Part shown: piece after piece, positions 59,901 to 64,000 of the stretch
Layout: every line of letters begins with the position of its first letter
Numbering within the stretch: position 1 is the stretch's first letter
Source: Cellulomonas sp. PhB150
Lineage (GTDB): Bacteria > Actinomycetota > Actinomycetes > Actinomycetales > Cellulomonadaceae
Assembly: GCF_003755175.1 (NCBI RefSeq)
Contig: NZ_RKHX01000001.1
Span: forward strand, 558,001 to 622,000
Direction of reading: 5' to 3'
Length of the DNA stretch: 64,000 bases
Notes under the pieces: model-generated
What the model was told of the DNA's origin: nothing
The model's database searches: none
The model's input: only the letters and a program-made list of their open reading frames with translations
Made by a program: the position numbers and the translations under genes

Positions 59901-59932
59901 CCCGCCAGGGTCCCGCCGCGGGGCTCGCTCAC
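56897..59932 (-). CDS. glnE: Bifunctional glutamine synthetase adenylyltransferase/deadenylylase
   Basis: Adds and removes AMP on the regulatory tyrosine of type I glutamine synthetase, tuning it to nitrogen supply; 1011 residues, the expected size. Two nucleotidyltransferase domains are visible, each with the GS-box: GMGKCGGRELNYVSDVDVIY in the N-terminal deadenylylase half and AMGRLGGGEMGYSSDADVLF in the C-terminal adenylylase half, with helical linkers between. GTG start. It lies 37 bp downstream of glnA2 on the same strand and is likely co-transcribed. Its target, glnA with Y402, lies at 51.9 kb. Ends overlapping the AI-2E gene by 10 bp. Confidence 0.95.
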   Translation of the reverse strand: MSEPRGGTLAGRLSRVGVEDVPRGERLIADDALVAVLPEVADVLVGPLADVGDPDAALLTLAKLAGVVRDDAALGPLLRDVLREDGHARHRLLAVVGASVALGDTLVAHPSNLRVLVDDEPGVGVPVEQVRAELLAAVGADADADVPVATLVGNPGVDAMRRAYRTRLLRIAAADLTASDPLSRLPGVAAALADLAAAALEASLALARAGLDDHGRDVRLSVIGMGKCGGRELNYVSDVDVIYVAEPVDGADEAAALAAGAKLAAGLARACSTTSGEPALWPVDAALRPEGKDGPLVRTLASHRAYYERWAKTWEFQALLKARPLAGDRALGAEYVAMTQPFVWAAVQRENFVEDSQAMRRRVESHVPAAEADRQLKLGVGGLRDVEFTVQLLQLVHGRADEDIRSPSTLTALAALAKAGYVGRDDAARLAVCYRFLRLLEHRIQLYRLRRTHLMPAAEADLRRLARSVGMRAEGADGLTERWRSIKREVRSLHEELFYRPLLPATAQLSTEEASLAPEAARARLAAIGYLDPTGALRHIAALTGGLSRRAAIQRQLLPVMLGWFADGPDPDGGLLAFRRLSESLGTTHWYLKLLRDSAAAAQRLARVLSTSRYVADALMRSPESVGWLAEDEELEPRTYERMWAEADAILTRADDPVVATGLLRGLRRRELARTAAADVLGVVTGTRAAASLTRAADAVLVGALRIAAWEARAERGLDETPTRLLVVAMGRLGGGEMGYSSDADVLFVHDPRPGADPVQAQEFALSVATRIRQLLGAVGPEPALVVDADLRPEGRNGPLVRSFDAYAEYYDRWSAPWESQALLRARPVAGDEALGHRFVELIQPLRYPPGGLDASVEREVRRIKARVEAERLPRGVDPTRHLKLGRGGISDVEWTAQLLQLQHAAAVPGLRTTSTTEALAAAQGAGLLAADDRRALVDAWKFASRLRDANVLWTGRADGAQVDVLPHDRQALAGLARVVGYPAGSGGELEQDYLRTARRARAVVERVFYG

Positions 59933-59969
59933 TCCGCGTCCCTCGTCGGGCGCCGCCGCCGTGCCCGCA

Positions 59970-61307
59970 TCACAGGACCGGCAGGAACCGCTTCAGCTCG
60001 AACGGCGTGACCTGCGAGCGGTACTCCTCCCACTCCCGGCGCTTGTTGCGCAGGAAGAAGTCGAAGACGTGCTCGCCGAGCGTCTCGGCGACCAGCTCGG
60101 AGCGCTCCATGACGGAGATCGCGGCGTCCAGCGACTGCGGCAGCGGCTCGATGCCGAGCGCGCGGCGCTCGGCATCCGTGAGTTCCCACACGTCGTCCTC
60201 GGCACCGTCGGGGAGCTCGTAGCCCTCCTCGATGCCCTTGAGGCCGGCCGCGAGCATCACCGCGAACGCGAGGTACGGGTTCGTCGCGGAGTCGACCGCG
60301 CGGTACTCGATCCGGCTCGAGTTGCCCTTGCCGGGCTTGTACATCGGCACGCGGACGAGCGCGGAGCGGTTGTTGTGGCCCCAGCAGATGTAGCTCGGCG
60401 CCTCGGCGCCGCCCCACAGCCGCTTGTAGGAGTTCACGAACTGGTTGGTGACGGCGGTGATCTCCGCGGCGTGCACGAGCAGGCCCGCGATGAACGAGCG
60501 CGCGACCTTCGACAGCTCCAGCGGCGCGCCGGGCTCGTGGAACGCGTTGCGGTCACCCTCGAACAGCGACAGGTGCGTGTGCATGCCGGAGCCGGGCTGG
60601 TCGGACAGCGGCTTCGGCATGAAGCTCGCGAAGACGCCCTGCTCGAGGGCGACCTCCTTGACCACGGTGCGGAAGGTCATGATGTTGTCGGCCGTGGTCA
60701 GCGCGTCTGCGTAGCGCAGGTCGATCTCGTTCTGGCCCGGACCGGCCTCGTGGTGGGAGAACTCCACCGAGATCCCCATCGACTCGAGCATGGTGATCGC
60801 GGCGCGCCGGAAGTCGTGCGCGGTGCCGCGCGGCACGTGGTCGAAGTAGCCGCCCTGGTCCACGGGGACCAGGGGCACGTTCGGGTCGGCCGGGGCGTCG
60901 AACAGGTAGAACTCGACCTCGGGGTGCGTGTAGAACGTGAACCCCTTGTCGCTCGCGCGGCTCAGCGCACGCTTGAGCACGTTGCGGGAGTCCGCCAGGC
61001 TCGGCTCGCCGTCGGGCGTGAGCAGGTCGCAGAACATGCGCGCCGTGCCGTGCCGCTCGCCGCGCCAGGGCAGCACCTGGAACGTGGTGGGGTCCGGCTT
61101 GGCGATCATGTCCGCCTCGTAGACCCGGGTCAGGCCCTCGATCGAGCTGCCGTCGAACCCGATCCCCTCGGCGAACGCGGCCTCGAGCTCGGCGGGCGCG
61201 ACCGCCACCGACTTGAGGATCCCGAGCACGTCGGTGAACCAGAGACGGATGAAGCGGATGTCCCGCTCCTCGACCGTGCGGAGCACGAACTCCTGCTGCC
61301 TGTCCAT
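59970..61307 (-). CDS. glnA2: Glutamine synthetase GlnA2-type (non-adenylylated type I)
   Basis: A 445-residue type I glutamine synthetase of the alpha-like actinobacterial GlnA2 class. Motifs are DVLGILKSVAVAPAELEAAF, IGFDGSSIEGL, HPEVEFYLFD, GSGMHTHLSLFEG and NRSALVRVPMYKPGKGNSSR. The segment that carries the adenylylation tyrosine in GlnA reads DDVWELTDAE here, with Trp in place of Tyr, so GlnE should not modify it. ATG 61307 (MDRQQEFVLRTVEERDIRF) matches the known GlnA2 start, with AGGA upstream. It precedes glnE. Confidence 0.94.
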   Translation of the reverse strand: MDRQQEFVLRTVEERDIRFIRLWFTDVLGILKSVAVAPAELEAAFAEGIGFDGSSIEGLTRVYEADMIAKPDPTTFQVLPWRGERHGTARMFCDLLTPDGEPSLADSRNVLKRALSRASDKGFTFYTHPEVEFYLFDAPADPNVPLVPVDQGGYFDHVPRGTAHDFRRAAITMLESMGISVEFSHHEAGPGQNEIDLRYADALTTADNIMTFRTVVKEVALEQGVFASFMPKPLSDQPGSGMHTHLSLFEGDRNAFHEPGAPLELSKVARSFIAGLLVHAAEITAVTNQFVNSYKRLWGGAEAPSYICWGHNNRSALVRVPMYKPGKGNSSRIEYRAVDSATNPYLAFAVMLAAGLKGIEEGYELPDGAEDDVWELTDAERRALGIEPLPQSLDAAISVMERSELVAETLGEHVFDFFLRNKRREWEEYRSQVTPFELKRFLPVL

Positions 61308-61690
61308 GACGTACATCCTGCCTGACATCCGCCCTGTCCAGAGCAGTTGTCCGCCGCGCGTCCACCACGAACCTCCGAGCGCTCTCCGCACAACCGGCGC
61401 TCCGGCTCGGTGCACCCTCCTCTTCTCGCTGGCGCGGCCCTCGCTTGGTACCGCCACCGCCCTCCGCCGGTTGACGCCGCCCTCACGAAGCCCTGCACCC
61501 GTGGTTGCACGACACGCTGCGGAATGCCCGGCGTGTCGTGCAACCAGGCGTTCAGCCAGTGATGCAGCTGTCGGCCGGCAGCCGGCCGCGAGTCGTCGCG
61601 AGGCGTCCACAGGTCGTGCGGGCAGCCGGGTCGTCCACAACCGGCGGCGCTTCACTCCCACGAGGACGTCGGCGGGGACAGCCTCGTGCT
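61308..61690. other. 383-bp gene-free stretch containing a palindromic element
   Basis: The gap between divergent glnA2 and the AbiEi-like gene has no credible gene. It must hold the glnA2 promoter, though no clear -10/-35 pair or GlnR-type box is seen. Palindrome copy B lies at 61502-61546. Confidence 0.7.
61502..61546. repeat. Palindromic element copy B
   Basis: TGGTTGCACGACACGC (61502-61517) and GCGTGTCGTGCAACCA (61531-61546) are perfect 16-bp inverted arms around a 13-nt loop. It lies 145 bp upstream of the AbiEi-like gene and shares its core with copies A and C. Confidence 0.88.
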
Positions 61691-62659
61691 ATGACGCGAC
61701 TTGAGCTTCCGGCGGACGTCCATGCCGCCGCGCAGCGGCAGCGCCAGCTCGTCACACGCACGCAGCTGGTCGACGCCGGGGTGTCCCCGGATGTCCTCCG
61801 CCGACGCCTGGCGACGTCGTGGCGCCTCGTCCTCCCGGGCGTCGTGCTGCTCGGCCGGGGCGCGCTCGACGCCGCCCAGAAGCTCGTCGCCGCGCAGCTC
61901 CACGTAGGCGATGACGCCGTGATCACCGGCGGCGCGGCGGCCCACTGGCACGGCCTTCGGTACGCGGAGCCCGACCAGTACGTCGACGTGCTGGTCGCCT
62001 GGAGCAGGGCACAGCGCGTGACTGGCTTCGTCCGCACCCGCCGAACGGATCGACCGGTGCGGCCGATCCACGGTGGCGGCATCGTGCTCGTGGCACCGGT
62101 CGTCAGAGCGGTGGCCGATGCGTGCCGTGCGCGAAGAGACGAGCGCTACGCGACCGCGCTGGTCGTCGAGGCGGTCCAGCGCCGGAAGGCGAAGCTGGAC
62201 GCCTTCGTCGACGAGCTCAACGCCGGACCGACACGTGGCTCCGCCACGCTCCGCCGAGCAGTGGCGGCCGCCTCGACGGGAGCCTGGTCCGCACCTGAGC
62301 ACGACCTGATCGAGCTGATCACGACTAGCTCGACGCTTCCTGAGCCATGGCCCAACCCGGTGCTCTGGACGACGGACGGAACGCTGCTGCCCTCCCCGGA
62401 CCTGTGGCTCGACGATGTCGGCATAGCGATCCAGGTCCACTCGCACATGCACCATGCCGCCGGGGCCGACTGGGACAGGACCGTGCGCGCCGACAGCGCG
62501 CTCGCCGAGGCAGGTGTGCTCCGCATCTCGTTGACGCCGGCGGAGATCGCGCGGCAACCGCTGCGCACCCTGCGCCGCATCGAGGCCCTCCACGCCTCAC
62601 GCTCGCCGGCAAACCGCCCGCCGATCCACATGGAGCCCCGCGTGCCGCACTTGCGCTGA
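61691..62659 (+). CDS. AbiEi/DUF559-like protein (solitary)
   Basis: A 322-residue protein. The N-terminus (HAAAQRQRQLVTRTQLVDAGVSPDVLRRRLATSWRLVLPGVVLL) looks like the AbiEi-type winged-helix domain seen in many single actinobacterial genes. The C-terminus resembles a Vsr/DUF559-like restriction-endonuclease fold: PSPDLWLDDVGIAIQVHSHMHH, then DWDRTVRADSALAEAGVLRISLTP. The usual E-x-D of the nuclease core reads Q-V-H here, so catalysis is doubtful. No AbiEii toxin gene is adjacent. ATG 61691 is chosen by homology to such proteins; the open frame starts earlier inside palindrome B. Flanked by palindromes B and C. Confidence 0.75.
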   Translation: MTRLELPADVHAAAQRQRQLVTRTQLVDAGVSPDVLRRRLATSWRLVLPGVVLLGRGALDAAQKLVAAQLHVGDDAVITGGAAAHWHGLRYAEPDQYVDVLVAWSRAQRVTGFVRTRRTDRPVRPIHGGGIVLVAPVVRAVADACRARRDERYATALVVEAVQRRKAKLDAFVDELNAGPTRGSATLRRAVAAASTGAWSAPEHDLIELITTSSTLPEPWPNPVLWTTDGTLLPSPDLWLDDVGIAIQVHSHMHHAAGADWDRTVRADSALAEAGVLRISLTPAEIARQPLRTLRRIEALHASRSPANRPPIHMEPRVPHLR

Positions 62660-62716
62660 GTCCGTGGTTGCACGACACGCCGGGTCTTCCGCGGCGTGTC
62701 GTGCAATCACGGACTC
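62658..62716. repeat. Palindromic element copy C
   Basis: Arms at 62658-62682 and 62692-62716 are 25-bp complements with one G-T pair and a 9-nt loop. The central GGTTGCACGACACGCC matches copies A and B. It begins inside the stop codon of the AbiEi-like gene and may also terminate its transcription. Confidence 0.88.
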
Positions 62717-62854
62717 AACCGGTCGTGCGGAGCGGGGGGCGGGCGGGTCGGGCGCGCGGTGCAGCTGAGGCGCGGCGCGGTTGCGAGCGCGGGGCGGTGG
62801 GCGGCGGTGGGCGGGGTCACAGGGTGGGGGCGCGCTCGGGGGTGGGTGGGTGGA

Positions 62855-62860
62855 TAGGGT
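62855..62860 (+). promoter_or_regulatory. -10 box for leaderless start of nadE
   Basis: TAGGGT is followed by 6 nt and the ATG at 62867. Confidence 0.55.
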
Positions 62861-62866
62861 CGGGGG

Positions 62867-64000
62867 ATGGTTCGGCCGCGGATTGCGCTCGCTCAGATCG
62901 ACACGTGCGTCGGGGACGTCGAGGCGAATGCCACCGCCGTGCGGGCGTGGGCACGCAAGGCCGCGGACGCCGGCGCCGACCTCGTGGTGTTCCCCGAGAT
63001 GACGATCACCGGCTACCCCATCGAGGACCTCGCCCTGCGCGCGAGCTTCCGCCGCGGTGCCGAGGCGGCGCTGCAGGCCACGGCGAAGGCCCTGGCCGAC
63101 GAGGGGCTCGGGGAGCTCGCGGTGCTCGTCGGGACGGTCGGCGAGCGCGAGACCGCCGCCGGGACCCGCCCGACGAACCAGGCCGTGCTGATCCGGCACG
63201 GGGTCGTCGAGGCCCGGTACAACAAGCACCACCTGCCCAACTACGGCGTGTTCGACGAGTTCCGCATCTTCGCCGCGGGCGAGGACCCGCTCGTCATCGA
63301 CGTGGCCGGCGCGAGGTTCGGCGTCGTGATCTGCGAGGACATCTGGCAGGACGGCGGGCCGGTGACGCAGGTGCGTGACGTGGACGCGCTCGTCGTGCTC
63401 AACGGCTCCCCGTTCGAGGAGGGCAAGGGACACGTCCGGACCGACCTCGCCAAGCGTCGGGCCCAGCAGGTCGACGCGCCGGTCGTCTACGTCAACCTCG
63501 TCGGCGGCCAGGACGACCTGGTGTTCGACGGCGGCTCGTTCGTCGCGGGGACGGACGGCACGCTGCTCGCCACGGCACCGCAGTTCGTCGAGCACCTGCT
63601 CGTCTGGGAGCTGGGTGAGCAGGGACCGCAGGTCCCGCCGCTGGACCCTGACGAGGAGATCTACCGCGCGATCGTCACCGGCCTGGCCGGGTACGTGCGC
63701 AAGAACGGCTTCCGGTCGGTGACCCTGGGCCTCAGCGGTGGGATCGACTCCGCGCTGACCGCCGCGATCGCCGCGGACGCGATCGGCGGCGCGAACGTCG
63801 TCGGCGTCTCGATGCCCTCGCAGCACTCGTCGGGACACAGCAAGGACGACGCCGAGGACCTGGCCAAGCGGATCGGCGCCGACTACCGCGTGCAGGCGAT
63901 CAAGCCGATGGTCGACGCGTTCGAGCAGCAGATGGAGATCCACGGCGTCACGGCCGAGAACCTGCAGGCGCGCGTCCGCGGCGTGATCCTCATGGCGATC
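62867..64000 (+). CDS. nadE: Glutamine-dependent NAD+ synthase, 3' part missing
   Basis: Final step of NAD synthesis, amidating nicotinate adenine dinucleotide with ammonia drawn from glutamine. The first 378 codons are present. The N-terminal nitrilase-type glutaminase shows the catalytic triad E44 (VVFPEMTITGYP), K120 (ARYNKHHLPNYGVFDEFR) and C156 (VVICEDIWQDGGP). The synthetase domain begins with the ATP loop LGLSGGIDSALT (S290-S295) and VSMPSQHSSGHSKDDA. It continues past the right edge. ATG follows TAGGGT by 6 nt. The substrate glutamine links it to the neighbouring glutamine synthetases. Confidence 0.95.
   Translation, partial: MVRPRIALAQIDTCVGDVEANATAVRAWARKAADAGADLVVFPEMTITGYPIEDLALRASFRRGAEAALQATAKALADEGLGELAVLVGTVGERETAAGTRPTNQAVLIRHGVVEARYNKHHLPNYGVFDEFRIFAAGEDPLVIDVAGARFGVVICEDIWQDGGPVTQVRDVDALVVLNGSPFEEGKGHVRTDLAKRRAQQVDAPVVYVNLVGGQDDLVFDGGSFVAGTDGTLLATAPQFVEHLLVWELGEQGPQVPPLDPDEEIYRAIVTGLAGYVRKNGFRSVTLGLSGGIDSALTAAIAADAIGGANVVGVSMPSQHSSGHSKDDAEDLAKRIGADYRVQAIKPMVDAFEQQMEIHGVTAENLQARVRGVILMAI

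Noticed and set aside
55808-60010. A 1400-codon plus-strand open frame opposite glnE
   Set aside because: Shadow of glnE and the AI-2E gene; no domain pattern is recognisable.
61308-61500. GlnR site upstream of glnA2
   Set aside because: I looked for gTnAC-N6-GaAAC spacing on both strands and found no match comparable to that before glnA.
61505-61690. Extended N-terminus of the AbiEi-like protein starting inside palindrome B
   Set aside because: The extra 62 codons (HDTLRNARRVVQP and following) are translation of the palindrome, and the same peptide pattern appears at other palindromes. Homology begins at 61691.

Overview
The window is a GC-rich, densely coded piece of an actinobacterial chromosome. 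Several things point to a Cellulomonas-type actinomycete (family-level placement is an inference): an actinobacterial cytochrome bc1-aa3 respiratory set, GlnE plus several glutamine synthetases, a GlnR-type operator, DUF3043 and DUF4191 proteins, a PPi-type phosphofructokinase, and many GTG starts placed 6-8 nt after a TANNNT box, as in leaderless actinobacterial mRNAs. I see no tRNA, rRNA, CRISPR array, IS element or prophage. Both window edges cut genes: phosphofructokinase on the left and NAD+ synthase on the right.

Layout. 1-9.8 kb: glycolysis and lipid genes (PPi-phosphofructokinase, PlsC-like acyltransferase, ROK glucokinase, long-chain acyl-CoA ligase), a NYN-domain protein, a DEDDh exonuclease/GIY-YIG fusion, an Lrp-type sensor domain and a DUF6228 protein. 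9.9-20.4 kb: trpD with an atypical receiver protein, then the respiratory cluster: ctaE-qcrC-qcrA-qcrB on the plus strand and ctaC-ctaD-ctaF on the minus strand, with sodA and a CYTH gene broken by an in-frame TGA between them. 20.5-28.5 kb: a desulfurase-like protein without a single lysine, coupled to a TusA-like protein, then erpA, glycerate kinase, nadA and small enzymes. 28.5-36.6 kb: aldo/keto reductase, MarR regulator, a YczE-type membrane protein divergent from its likely MocR regulator with a palindromic operator between them, pyrD, two small membrane proteins and leucyl aminopeptidase.

36.8-49.3 kb is centred on lipoate: lpdA and a two-lipoyl-domain E2 (sucB), then lipB and lipA, with a pseudokinase, an oxidoreductase, an MMPL transporter and a flavodoxin between, followed by DUF4191 and RDD membrane proteins. 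49.4-61.3 kb is a nitrogen-assimilation block: glutamine synthetase III, glutamine synthetase I with its adenylylation tyrosine and an upstream GlnR-type box, an AI-2E-type exporter and a large membrane protein, then glnA2-glnE. 61.3-64 kb holds a solitary AbiEi/DUF559-like gene bracketed by two copies of a palindromic repeat, then nadE.

The points most worth a second look are the palindrome family (three copies, two of them bracketing the solitary AbiEi-like gene), the lysine-free desulfurase homologue next to TusA, the nonsense-interrupted CYTH gene, the GlnR-type and MocR-type operators, and the large set of genes whose -10 box fixes a leaderless start.
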